The notes below the pieces were generated by a model, which did no database searches, had not been told where the DNA came from, and worked only from the letters and a program-made list of their open reading frames with translations. Shown piece after piece: positions 49,059 through 61,214 of a DNA stretch of 64,000 nucleotides. A program made the position numbers and the translations under genes. Within the stretch, counting starts at the first letter, position 1. The number at the start of each line of letters is the position of its first letter. Source of the DNA: Spinellus fusiger (taxonomy: Eukaryota > Mucoromycota > Mucoromycetes > Mucorales > Phycomycetaceae); the NCBI GenBank assembly GCA_025094145.1, contig JALLLS010000004.1:558001-622000 (forward strand), read 5' to 3'.

Positions 49059-49574
49059 AGAAGAGAGTGGGTGATTTTATATTGAACTTGGCTGGACCTA
49101 GTTCTATTTTACCCCCTCTCTTCCTACAACTCCCCTTTTTCTCATCTGTTGTTTCTTACAGTTGTAGATTTTTGTACATTCTATCTTCTTCTTTTGTTTT
49201 TTTTTGCTTTCATTGTTTACCGTTTTTTATAAAGAAAAAAAACAGAACATTTGTATAGTATAGGCTTGTTAAATTTCAAGTATCATTCAACTCATTCATG
49301 AGCTCACTATAAAACTCATTTCGACTTGACTGTCCGATTTCTTGTTTACAGGTTTTTAACAGTAAAATTAGACGTTGTAATTCTACTGTTGGTATAGGTT
49401 ATGATAATAATAATGATGATGATGTATAAACGATCAACATATGTTTTCATGTCTTTGCCTATACTGTGAGTTTCCTACAGAAGTAACTAAGAGAAGAAGA
49501 AGAAAAAGAAAAGTGTTTTGTTCTTTTTGGTTCTCATTTTTGGTACATAAATCAGTCAGGGCAGATACCCCTTT

Positions 49575-50952
49575 CTCAAGGTAAAGTTGGGATGTGACTG
49601 AAATTAAGCACTACAATATGTCGCATTCTTTTTCCTTTAGTTGGCTCATAGAATTTCACATTCACAGCTGACCAGTCCACTTAAGACTAAGACGGCATGT
49701 TCTCCAGTTTTCTTCTTTAAACTGCTGGTTAATTCTTCATCAGATAGCTGTCGATTGATTTTACTCGAAAGTTTTATTTTCCTGAATGGTAGCAATAAGA
49801 GCCTTGACTGGATGGTATACAGTGATTCCTTTATCATTTTGAAAGGAGATTCGAATTCTTCCTTAGTAGTTTTTCTCAGAATGATCGAGACACTTGACAG
49901 CTTCCTTGGTTCAACCATCTAGCCTTTACTTGCCATCTATTGTAAGTTTAGAAACAACGTTTCTTTCTTTCTTTCTTGTAGAATAGCACACAGATGATTA
50001 ATAGATAGATTAAGATTGCTCTTAGTTTAGATAAGAGTGGTATCAACGCCTGCAGCAACGTCTTTAATGATAATATCATCTTCATTATCATTTGATTCTG
50101 TCTTCATAAGGCTTATCTTTTGCTGAATTTTATCGTTCTCCTCCTCAGAGACATGATGTTTTCATTTCAGTAATAACCTTTTAGAGCCTTTAAAATTCTG
50201 GCTCTTGCTGTGAAGTATCATATGGATTATTCATTTTTCACTATAGAATAAGGTATTATACTAAGATTCTCTTTCAGTGTTTCTCTCTAAAGAGGCTTTA
50301 AATTGTGTCCTAGTATATTGGATTTTAAGAGCTTTACAGGTAAGATAAAATGCACTGTCTCGTAGATCGGATATGCTTCTAGTAAGGTTTTTGTTTATCA
50401 ATATATCATAATCCAACAGCATGATATCTATTGCCATTTAACAATAGATAAAGCGTTTTTGTAGTAGGAAACAGTTAAGTAATTTCATATTATTATTATT
50501 ATATCTTTCTGACAACATGTAAAACACACGCAAATGTTGTTATGAATTTACTTTGATGTTTTATTACACAGAGTCCACTTCTGAGCATTTGTCCATTGAA
50601 TAGTTACATAGGAAGTTTATTTTCTCTCTCATCTTACCTACTATGGCTAAAAATGTGGGTTTGTTGACTGCACTTCTATCTCTGACATGTCTGTCAACAA
50701 GGAACAAAAAGACTTCTCGGAAAAAAATCTTTTGTTATCTATTTCTTTCAAGTCGAATAAATTGTCCTTGTCAAAAGAAATTTACATGAATGAATTCTGG
50801 TAAGGCAGGCGTGTGGATGACAAGATTGTTTATGTTATGAACCAGCTCTTTTAGTATAGGCCTATAGTTATCCTTCCATCTAATAGTAGACACTGACATC
50901 TTGACAGTCATTATTCGCTTAACACTTGACAAAGAAGAATTATTTTCAGTTT
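49575..50952 (-). pseudogene. Fanzor relic, N-terminus to RuvC-II
   Basis: Minus strand. After a splice-acceptor-like site at 50952 comes RIMTVKMSVSTIRWKDNYRP then ILKELVHNINNLVIHT, parallel to VMTVKTSLHDTGWRSDYLP and VLKDLVHNISTIVSHT of the 24.3-25.35 kb relic. Broken frames follow with FFREVFLFLVDRHVRDRS. The best preserved part (49646-49918) reads KIKLSSKINRQLSDEELTSS, AVLVLSG, and after a 1-base shift DWSAVNVKFYEPTKGKRM, the RuvC-II region of Fanzor1. The zinc ribbon and RuvC-III are not found before the F-box gene. Multiple stops between 49920 and 50770 make it non-functional. Confidence 0.72.
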
Positions 50953-51028
50953 TCTGTAAAATCAAAAGATAGGCAAGAACATCAAAGTATGGGGTTGTTG
51001 GTGTATTATATTTATTTACCTCTAACAT

Positions 51029-53639
51029 TTTTTTTTGTCTTCTGATATAGAAATATAAAATACTAGGTAAGACAAATAAAAGAAAGAAAGAAAAAATAGA
51101 GAAAGAAGTGTATAGATTCTTTTAATGAGAAGGTTTGAATTGTTAATGCTATTTCATATCTGTATCAATGTATTCTATTCAACTGAGTGTTGTTAGCATT
51201 ATAATGACTATAGAGTGGATACATAAATCCATAGTAATACAATGCCGTACTTATATGCTGCTTTTGTCTACACATCACTTTGATTTGTATCAACAGTTGA
51301 ATTACAATGTCTAGTTTTACTGTCGACATTTGTCTACAAAATGCTGACGGTCGTCTAATTTCAATTTCAAACAGTTTAGTTTAATCTTTGAGCCGTCTAA
51401 TTTTAGGTTGAAAATCTGTATCTAATTATCAACTGACTTTTTTTTTTTTTTTTTTTAAAAAAAGTATGAAATTACATAAAATATTATCAGTTGCAAAAAA
51501 AGACTGGCGTGTGCCTGAGGCTGTAATATTCTTTATTTAGTTAAAATATATTATTAGATCTGGATATCTAAATGAATATATTCACACAAGCCATTTGATA
51601 AATGGATAAAATATTTATGAATATTATATAGTGTAACAATAGCTTATACCCGAGACATGAGCTGGCTTATGTATTTGTTTTATCTGTAAAAGCCTGCTAT
51701 GAACATGACAAGGCCTTTACGTGTAGTATTTATGATACTATTACTCTACAATAAAATACCTCTGTATATAGGTGTATTTATTTATTTATCTATTGGCTTA
51801 ATAGAATATATCTACCAAGAAAAAGTATTTTGTTCAACAAAAAAAGACATTTTAGCGTATGAGTATTATTTGAGTTAATTTACTTAAAATTATAATATTA
51901 TATTAATGACTAAACTTATCTGATAAGCTTTTATTACTTATCATATGCTTACTTTGAAATAATGATCCTAAATACAAACGATATAGTATAAAGAATTAAA
52001 ACAAAAGAGAATAAGGAATAGACCAGTTTGAGTGTCTTCTACCCTACACTCGCATAAAAAACAATCCATGTTTTCTCAGTCTCTTCTCACCTGACATTCA
52101 CTGGTATTAAATAAGGCTGTTGTACATTATTAAATACAGTGAGTTATAGTTCAAATAATCTGCATAATATTATCATCATCTAAAGAGAACGAAGACCTTT
52201 CTTGTAATAATGTATGTCTTCTATAGATTAGTTAGTTAGTCAGTTAGTTAGTTCAAACCATAGATAAGAGAGTTGCTTTAGTTTCCTTTCTTGCTCAGAA
52301 ATCTCTCTGCGTTCAGTTTGATATTACATGCCATATCCACTGTTTCTCACGTTGTACTTTATAGTCTTAATAAGGAATATTTTGATAATTGTTGAGTCCA
52401 CAAATATAGCTTATTATGCTTCAGGAATATAGGCTTTCTTATGAAATTACTTGAACAGTTTTTTAATTTTAATATGGTGTATTATTTATTCAAGGCAATA
52501 GCACTCAAATCATTAGGCCAGTTGTATTCTTTAAAAGAAAAACATAAAAGCCTCATAATCAATTTCTTGAATACAACAGCAAATTAATCACCAGTTATTT
52601 TATTTCGAACTGGTATGTATGTCACTGAAATACTTGGAATAATCATATTATGCCACCTTGCTACGTAGCCGTATCACTCTTTACATAAACTGAGTAATGT
52701 TGGTGTCATAAGTAGACTTGTCTAAATGATACTCTATTTTATAAATAAATAAAAGTTATTATTTAACTTGAAAGTTGGCTATAGAAAGCAAACTAGTAGA
52801 TCTCTATAGATGTAAAATAAATAATAAATAAATAAATAAAAACAGAGCTATGTTAGTAGATCAAGCTTCTTTTATTTTCTATAATATGCAAGCCTTACTT
52901 TTTTTTTCTTATACTCTTTCTCGTTTTAGGACTCTACTATCACTGTTATGCTGTACATAAAGATGTTGTGCTATTTAACTGCCTAAAAATTATACCACTT
53001 TTGTTCTTGCTGCTGCTCTTATTATTATAAAAATATATTTCATGCATATAAACCCAAAAGGAGGGATAACAACGTATAAAAGGTAATATTGATATTCAGT
53101 TTTTGTGGATCTCTTGTCAAATAATATGATATTTATCATCATGTGAATGCTTAAAGGAGGATGGTTATAATTGATTGTTATGTAATTGTATGTGTATGCA
53201 TGTGTGTACTTAAGTGTCTACGTGGGAAATATTACAAATGAGTAGCTCAAAAGACTACTTTCCTGTTCAGAAATATAAACTGGGTAAAACAGAAGCTGTG
53301 ATTTATTTTTTATTCTATTCCTTGTCACCAGTATTTGAACAGCAGTTAGTTTACTTTATACTTTCATCACTGTAAATGAATAATACCAACATCATATTTA
53401 ACCTTTATAAAAAACATATAGATGTTAAACAAATATTCGAGCGTGTTGTTGAAAGAGACAATACACCCGTGTTTTATTATATTGGCCGTATTGCTTATAA
53501 AATAGTTACCCATTTAAGTTGTAATATCAGATAGTCTTCTTTATTTAAATAAAGAATAACAGTATAGACAATGATATATTCATTTGATTACATATCTAAA
53601 GAAAAAGAAGAAGTCTTTTTGAGCTTGATTCAGGAATTT
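51029..53639. other. AT-rich interval, no genes seen
   Basis: Contains a T-run followed by an A-run at about 51436-51466 and an AAAT repeat near 52813-52840. No coding region is supported. Confidence 0.45.
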
Positions 53640-54200
53640 CAGAATCTGAAAAGTGTTTATCTCTTAATACCTGTCTACATAATCTTGCGGGGTGGTCAAA
53701 AGATTTTCTTGAACTTTCTATAGTGCGTCTAGAATTTAACACTGTTACCAACTCTCTGTTTCAAAGTCAATAGGAGCATGTCTCTCTTGATCTATGTATC
53801 TTTCAAAACAAAATCAATCATTAATATAATTGTACTAATACAAGACTATAATAAAATATTATAAGTATACCTTAATAGTCCATGACACTCGACCTCGGGA
53901 TATTTACTTTGTTGAAAAGGTCGGGACTTTGGGCGCATCAATGTTTTCAAGTTTTGATTCTCTAAATTCGGGACAGAACAAATATGCTTTAAATTCATTC
54001 AAAAGATAAACTTTAAAGCTATGTTTCTTTTTAAAAAAATTGTTTTGTTTTCCTTAAAATGGTCTCATGAAATTTCATGTTACTATCGGTCTAATATCCA
54101 ACGACCAGAACATAGTCTTTGCTAAACTTCTTTAGTATGTTCTTTGCAAGTAGACCATCAGTTTTCCCTTTGTTTCTATACAAATATAGCTTCATTTTCT
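53640..54200 (-). pseudogene. Fanzor relic, RuvC-II to C-terminus
   Basis: Minus strand from about 54194: MKLYLYRNKGKTDGLLAKNI, LKKFSKDYVLVVG, then past a stop DSNMKFHETILRKTKQFF, the RuvC-II block. After a frame change KVYLLNEFKAYLFCPEF and FQQSKYPEVECHGLLR correspond to the region of the first zinc-ribbon Cys and the HGLLRC segment. Further downstream only faint traces of the last motif remain. It differs in sequence from the relics at 33 kb and 49.6 kb, so it represents a separate copy or subfamily. Confidence 0.65.
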
Positions 54201-56401
54201 AAATGAAACTAGTTTGCTATCATCTTGAACTTTGTTTTTATTATGCCAACAAAAACAAAGTATCTTGTCTACTACTGCTCCAGCGGATAGATAATGTGAA
54301 AGATTGGCAATGCTGACTGTTGAATATTTATCCTCTTAATACGCTGAAATTAGCATATTTGTTGACATTGACACGATGCCAGTTCTTGTATGTATAATGA
54401 AAGACACTGTTGAGACAATCACTACTGAAATGATAACAGAATAGAAAAGGAAAAACATGAGCCTAAAAAATGTATACTCATTGAGTTTATTAAAGAAGAG
54501 GGGATGCCTATACCAAAGACTACTAATTAGTGTTCGATTATAAGAAGTGATGTCTATGTCTTACTCATCTAGTTTAACTCAAGCAATGGCACAATCCTTC
54601 TGGGAGGTATATTATTACTTTCTATATAAAGCTTATAGTGTCTCTATTAATACACATTTTGCAATAGAATGTCTAAGCAACTGTTTGATTGCATTGATGC
54701 AGATGAGAAAGAGAAAAAATCTTAGTTGTTATTTTTTTCTTTCCTATTAATACAATTCGTTGACTTCAATATCTTATATATTTATAAAGCCTATTGGCAG
54801 CGACTTTGTATTTTTTCCCTAGAATAGCTTATAAGAATCGACTATTGTCTTAAATTGAATAAAAGTTTGATTTCAAAAATAATAAATCATATTTTCTTTG
54901 ACACACGTATTGTCTAATAGAATATAGCTCATTTAACTCTTAGGAAGACAATTTAATAAAGTTCACTGTTCTTTATTTACATTTATACTTTTTATTATTA
55001 TTATTTGAAAAGAAACATTGAGAAAAATATTTTTACGCCCAAGAATTAAGTTTGACACTCCTCAAATGTGATTGTGGGCATATAAAAAATGAGAAAGAAA
55101 ACTCAACCACCCTGGCAGGGCCTTATGAGCCTAAAACAAAGCACATTTAACTGTTATACTAAATGAAGATGGCACTTACTCTGTGATATATTAAATCTTA
55201 TTTCTTCAACTAGAGATCAACTTAGTGTCAAAATACAATGGGCTTTACAATTAACAGAGCATTAGGAAATATCGAATGAATAGTAACGGTCGCATAAGTA
55301 GATGACCATTTTTGTTATTATCACTATGCTTTTATGTCATTATCTAAAAAACTGTATGCCTTTTTAGTGGTTTTATATTTTCAAACCAATCAACATTATT
55401 CTCTGATGACAAGATAGTAAGGCAGAATATATAAAACTTTTAGCATATCTAAAATGGCATAGTATAATTTGATCGTAAGAAAGAATATATAGAATAAACT
55501 TGGAGCTCAATGACTTTGTTAACAATTATTAAGAAATGAATACAAGAACTCATCAAATAATGTAATAGATAGATGGATGGATGAGTGAATTTTCTTGATA
55601 ACTGTCTTTGGAAGATTTACTATATTTCCATTATATATCTATGTAAAAAAATTTCTTATAAATATGTATTTACTAGCATTACATTCAGACTGTTTATTGT
55701 TGCTACTGTTATGATGATGCATGCTATAATTTTGATAAATCATTGATAAACCCGTATTCTATACACTTTTATAGACACCGGTGCTTTTAAACACTTATAT
55801 TTGAAACCTATAAAGTCAATGAGGTTTCATGTGGCATTACTTTTTATTCAGTTTTTGAAGTCTCAATCATGCCACAAAATCAAAAGTGATATCTTTCAAC
55901 ATAGCGTGTCATAGCTTTTCTTTTTTCTTCTTGTACTAAAATGCATATATACACCATATAAATAATCATATAGTTAAAATAAAAAGACTTATACAAGCAT
56001 ATTGAATAATCGAGATAAGAAAAGAGTTTAGACATTGAAAGTATTCACACGTGCCCTTATATTTTTATGTTCACAGGTGAGGCGTCATCCCCTTTTTTTT
56101 CCTCTGAAAATTGCCTAAATACAGGTCTATCTGTTTTCAATTTATTACTTTGCTTTTGTTCAAAAACAATACAAACATATACAAAAAACTAATCATTTCA
56201 GTTGTGCTATCACGTTTAGTTTCGTTTATGTAAGTTTATATAAGATTCTGTGATGTTTTTTTAATAAGATAAAAGCTTCTAATAAGAAATATTATAAATA
56301 TAAATATATATATATTAATACTTTTTTTTTCTTTTTTTTTAATTGTGAACTTTTAAACAACCATATGAATATTTGTCGATACACGTATACGTTTATAAGC
56401 C
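54201..56401. other. AT-rich interval upstream of the RRM-YTH gene
   Basis: No supported gene. The 5' part may contain further decayed Fanzor sequence on the minus strand, but I could not identify the N-terminal motifs. Confidence 0.4.
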
Positions 56402-58522
56402 ATGACATTAGGAAATCTAACTTCAATTATGAACCATGAAGAATGCAATAATACCAATAGCTGGCCCATGCTGTACTGTGGGGATGAACAGACCAGTACT
56501 CATGATGATGATTATATACATACGTCAAGCATCTATAGTCAGAGGAGTAGTAACTCTAGTTCAGAAAGCCTTCAAATTTTAGTATCCGCAGAAGATGAAG
56601 ACGAGAGAATAAGTAGAAAGTACACCTGCTCGACAAAAGAAATATCTTTGAATGAAAAAATAGTACTTAGCTCTTCTATTGAAGAGAAAGTACAATCTCT
56701 CTCAATTTCTCATCCACCACTGTCAAACTTACATCCACAGTTAGACATTGGTTACAGCATTAACCAATCAAATTTACCTGATATATCTTCTCCTGATGAT
56801 ATTTTTATCTACAAACCAGAATTTGAATGCGAAAATGACTTTCTCTCGTGTAAAGATATATGTCCTAAAGCAACCAAGAATAGTTCATCCCTGTTTATTC
56901 AACATGACAGTACCAATGGACATGCAAAGAATAGTTCGACTTTATCAAATCAATGGACAGAATGGAAGAAAATAGCTATTGGAACATTTCTAAAAGCAAC
57001 CGAGCATTATCAAAAAAGTCCTCTCAAAAATAATTCACATCCACAGCCTAAGAATACAAAAGAAAAGGATATGAAAGACCATTGGAGACATAGCTTTGTA
57101 GAAAAAGAGAAAAGTGAACTATTGAATTCTTGTACCTCAGCTATCATGTAGATTGGTTATCTTAGCAAAAGTGTAGCATTCAAAGATCTGCAGAGTCTAC
57201 TTTACAGCCCAGATGTCCTGGTAAAGTTTATATAGTTAAACATATACAACCTTCTAACTTAACAATATAGCACATTAAATATCGCCGTAGTGAACGTTTT
57301 GCTCATGTCACTTATTGTGGTTATGAAGCCATGATTTTAAATATTCATCGGTTTAATAATATAGGTAATAATATATTGATAATATTACCGCGTTTTCTTA
57401 CACTTGTTTATAGTATTTCATGGTGTTGTCTTGCAGTGTTTTTCGGTTAATGTAGGTAAAAAGAATAGTTATCTATTTAACTCAATCATTTATGACAACA
57501 GCCTATACCATATGTGTATTTATATCCATCTCAGTGGGAAAATCAAGATTCTTCGATTATTTTTTGTTCACCAGAAATGATTCACTATAATGATTCTTCT
57601 GTCTATTATAATTATCCAGGATATCATTTCTCCCAGAATATAGACAGTACAGTCTACCATAATTCAGAGGAAGAAGAGAAAGAAAAAAATATCCTGTGCT
57701 CTTCTACATCCTTGCCTCAGTGTCCTCAAGTACCTCATATGTCTTTGGATCTTTGGTCTTATCAGTATTCTACAACAAGATACCTAATTATAAAGCCGTG
57801 GGCACCACAGGATCTTGAACGTAGCTATCAAATTGGCTATTGGTCTATTCCTCTCAACAAAGTCGACTATTTGAATGCTATTTTCGAGGTGAGTTGTTTA
57901 TATGATTTTGTGTTGCTTTATAATATATAATTATACGGAGTATGTTATTATTAAGCCTTTTTCTCTCTCTCTTATCATTATTAGACAACAAAAGACATTT
58001 ACTTAATATTTAGCCTTACCAGAAGTGGTGGTTATTTTGGATATGCACAGTAAGTAATTTGGTGTAAAGTAGTTATGATAGCTTATATGAGTTTGTATAT
58101 TACCCTACATTTTTAATTAGAATGCTTAGTCCTGTGGTTGACGTTTTATCCTGCCACCAAAGTGGAAGAGGGTATAGTCTAACAAATACGCCGTTTGAGA
58201 GAAAGAATAACAATAAGCAAAAGAGTAAACTGGGAAAGAATAAGGCAAAGGAAGGCAATTTAAAAACTATTAATTGTCTTGGAATTTTGTCTTTGCCATA
58301 GAATGGATTGTAAAGTAAGTATATGCTATTTCTAAATCCAATAGTTACTTGGAATGGTTCCTTATGCTTTGTTGTTATTTTAGACAGAATATACCTTTCC
58401 GTAAAAACAAGGATCTATTTAACACATGGAGTATGACATTTGTTAGAGAGTCCACAGATTGTACAGAGTTGGAGACTAGCATTGGAGAGCAACTAATCCG
58501 ATCTTTCAATCAATCTAAATAG
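56402..58522 (+). CDS. RRM-YTH RNA-binding protein (candidate m6A reader)
   Basis: Proposed nine exons: 56402-57097, 57152-57220, 57271-57364, 57414-57451, 57502-57888, 57985-58049, 58121-58224, 58302-58314, 58384-58522; phases agree, 534 residues. The first 230 residues are Ser/Asn-rich and disordered. An RRM follows (about 233-299) with RNP2-like IGYLSKSVAF and RNP1-like RFAHVTYCGY. The YTH domain (about 392-520) includes TTRYLIIKPWAPQDLERSYQ, IGYWSIPLNK with the first cage Trp, YLIFSLTRSGGYFGYAQM, and WIVKQNIPFRKN. YTH domains bind N6-methyladenosine in RNA; reading m6A here is inferred. The in-frame TAG at 57149-57151 is explained as the end of intron 1 (donor 57098). The 13-nt exon 8 and the donor at 58225 are the least certain parts. 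Confidence 0.78.
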
Positions 58523-58866
58523 AATAATATGAATGAGAGTAGGTTTTATATTATAGTGGTGTCATTGTTTTAATATTCCCAGAGAAAAGAATAATTTCGT
58601 TTGCATTTATAAAGTAACTTTCAATTGAAATCACATTCTATATTCCGAGTAATCTTCTTTAATTCTATTCCATGCTTTACTATGACCATAGATTTATGAA
58701 TTAAATAGATATAAACTTCTAAAATCCAGTCAATAGATAAAAGAGCCGTAATGAGAGGCTACATTAACCACATTTGTACAATCCATCACTAGAAGAACAT
58801 TAATTTGAAATGACTCCATTTCGATCCAGAGTTGCTTTATAAGGCATATATAAGAAAAAGAATGTA

Positions 58867-58923
58867 CAGTGGAGGAACAGGAAAAATGGCATTTTCTTTT
58901 TAGAAATCCGATAGATTTCATAT
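58867..58923 (+). repeat. Left terminal inverted repeat of the Tc1 element
   Basis: Pairs with 60148-60200. The outer about 25 bases and inner 14 bases are well conserved; the middle differs. Confidence 0.88.
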
Positions 58924-58995
58924 CTTACATAAAAGACACCTGTAGCAGTTTTCTTTCTTTCTTCTTAATAAAAGTATATCCATATTTAATTTACA

Positions 58996-59999
58996 ATGAA
59001 ACTAACAGACAATCAAAAACTTACTATTATCAATTTTCGACAAGCAAATATGAAAGTAAAGGAAATAGCTGAAAGAACTGGGGTAAAGCTGCGAACAATC
59101 TACAATGTTCTAAATCAACAAAAGACAAGAGGAACTACCAAACGCCAAGAAGGTTCAGGAAGACCCAAAATATTCAATGAAAAAGAAATAAGACACCTTT
59201 TGAACGTTGTTGGCAAGAACAGACGATTGACTTTAAGTGAGATAGTTGCAGCAATACCCGAAGAATGCAGCAAGCACACTGTTAGACGTGTACTGCATGA
59301 AGAGGGTATATTTACCCGAGTGGCAAAGAAGAAACCTTTTTTGAATGAAACACATAAAGAAAGAAGACTCAAGTTTTCCAAAGAACATCTCCACTGGACC
59401 ATTGACATGTGGAAAAAAGTTATATGGACTGACGAAAGTAGTTTCGAAATTGGCAAAAACAGTCGAGTGGTTCACGTTTGGCGTAAGGATGGAGAAGCCT
59501 ATAAAAAAGATTGTCTTGCTCCCACATTCAAGAGTGGAAGATCCTCAGTTATTGTTTGGGGGCGCTATTTGTCATGGTGAAAAGTCAGAACTTGTGATGC
59601 TTGAGAAGGATGAACAAAAGGCTATTGATTTAGTTAAAAAAGTCTACGAAGAGGCATTACTACATTTCTGGAGTCTAGAGTACCACTTGATATTGATAGA
59701 AGATGGAGCAACCACTCACAAAAGTATTGTTGCAAGTGATTGGAAAATAGAGAGAGGAATTGGTAGTTTGGAGTGGTCTGCTCAATCACCGAATCTGAAC
59801 CCCATTGAAAACCTTTGGGTGCAGATGAAAGACAAGGTCCAGGAGAGATATAACAGTTCTTTCAAGATGGACAAGCTCAAACGATAATAAAGGAGGCTTG
59901 GGATTCCTTTGAGCCAAAAAACTGAATTCCTTGATTGAGACAATGCCAGCACGAATGCAAGAAGTCATCAAGAACAAGGGTGGGAGTACCCATTACTAA
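58996..59999 (+). pseudogene. Tc1-type DD34E transposase with three frameshifts
   Basis: The first 194 codons are open: helix-turn-helix VKEIAERTGVKLRTIYNVL, the basic linker GSGRPKIF, a second HTH, then WTDESSFE with the first catalytic Asp. Lesions: an extra G in the G run at 59558-59562, a 1-base change near 59884, and an indel in the A run at about 59916-59921. Frames around them read VWGAICHGEKS-like, LILIEDGATTHKS (second Asp) and SPNLNPIENLW (catalytic Glu). There are 34 residues between the second Asp and the Glu, i.e. DD34E, as in Tc1. The C-terminus ends NKGGSTHY and TAA. The decay is light, suggesting recent activity. Confidence 0.92.
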
Positions 60000-60147
60000 A
60001 ACTACATTTTTAATAATTTTTTATAAGTAAATGTAAATATAAATTACATATAAGTATTCTAGAGCCTTTCTTTAACATAATATGAGCTTTATTAAACTAG
60101 AAAATACGTTTTATTTCTTTTGATACAGGAAAAACACTGTATTGATA

Positions 60148-60200
60148 ATATGAAATCTATCGAATTTTTTAAGATTGCCATTTTTCCTGTCTCTCCACTG
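60148..60200 (-). repeat. Right terminal inverted repeat of the Tc1 element
   Basis: Inverted partner of 58867-58923, ending at the flanking TA dinucleotide. Confidence 0.88.
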
Positions 60201-60205
60201 TACAA

Positions 60206-60313
60206 TCTTTCCGAAAATTATTGGTGCAAAAATAAAAATGAATTTGGTGCAAAAACAGTATAAAAGTGCACCAATTTTCACAACTATTTGTGCACCAATA
60301 ATTTTCGGAAAGA
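60206..60313. mobile_element. 108-bp hairpin MITE-like element
   Basis: A perfect 23-bp inverted repeat, starting TCTTTCCG and ending TTGGTGCA, occupies 60206-60228 and 60291-60313. An inner pair of the same TTGGTGCA motif (60244-60251 and, inverted, 60267-60274) makes the loop itself partly self-complementary. It has no coding capacity and sits 3 bp beyond the TA that flanks the Tc1 element. It could fold as a long hairpin in DNA or RNA. No second copy was seen in the window. Confidence 0.6.
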
Positions 60314-61214
60314 GTATATATTTATCTTGATTATTGAACTGTTTTTTCTACAATCAAAACTTTCAAAGAAACATGATCAGTAGCTTGAAGTTTCTCAAAT
60401 ATATCTATTGTAAATTAAATAAAGAGTGAATGATGAACTTCACAGTGCCTATATTTTTATTTATTTACCTGGAGTATTTCCTGTGACACGTATTGAGGGG
60501 TGATGATGAGTGGCTATAAAGCTATATATTCTCCACTTGACCATTTTTAAACACTATTGAGTTATTTTAGTCAAAAAAGGTCAAAAATAGTGTAAGGTGG
60601 GATTGTCTAACTATAGATGATAACTGAACTGCCAGAGGGATGGATAAGGTACTTTTATTTGTTTTTTCAATAAATATCTGGCTATTGAGTTACTGTCTTG
60701 ATTATAAAAGGTAAGAACACTTTGCAAAATGATAATAATAAGATCCACAAAATAAAATAATAAAATAGTCCTAATGAATATAGTATTTTTCCATAAAGTA
60801 GATCATTTCAGCCCCTAAACCCTGATTCAGGTTGAAATTGACAATGAAATCGTGTATTATAATACTATAGCCACTGATGTTTTTTTTAAAGATATACTTC
60901 TCTCATAACAATAGAGTCTATTGTTGTATAGAACGTAATTTTACTTTTAAACTATTATAGTGATGAAAATAGAGACAGAAGAAATAAATGGATCCTTTAA
61001 GTTCATTCATGTGGATAAATGATTTTAGTTCTGAGCAAACAATGCTGTGAATTTTAAGGGACTGCTATTGTTCTCACGTCATAAGTGTATGTAACAAAGG
61101 ACGCCATTAAACTAACATGCTCATAAAACATATACAATGCTTTTCATTGAATAATAAAAAATAGTAAAGAGAAGACAAAAAGGCTATTTACAATATTTCT
61201 TCTATAGATTGTCT
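60314..61214. other. Intergenic
   Basis: AT-rich DNA between the MITE-like hairpin and the phosphatase gene. No gene is supported. Confidence 0.45.

Larger units (their letters stand above)
58867..60200 (+). mobile_element. Tc1/mariner element, 1334 bp, with TIRs and TA flanks
   Basis: The left end CAGTGGAGGAACAGG (from 58867, preceded by TA at 58865-58866) matches the inverted right end CAGTGGAGAGACAGG (ending 60200, followed by TA at 60201-60202). The inverted similarity goes on through AAAAATGGCA and, after a divergent spacer, GATAGATTTCATAT, so each terminal repeat is about 53-57 bp (58867-58923 and 60148-60200). A single transposase gene fills the interior. Ends look complete while the gene is frameshifted, so this copy is non-autonomous but could be mobilised in trans. 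Confidence 0.9.

Noticed and set aside
57152..57501. Treating 56402-57151 as a complete 249-residue gene ending at TAG.
   Set aside because: The same frame continues past the TAG with an RRM that joins in phase to the YTH exons, and the TAG can serve as a 3' splice site.
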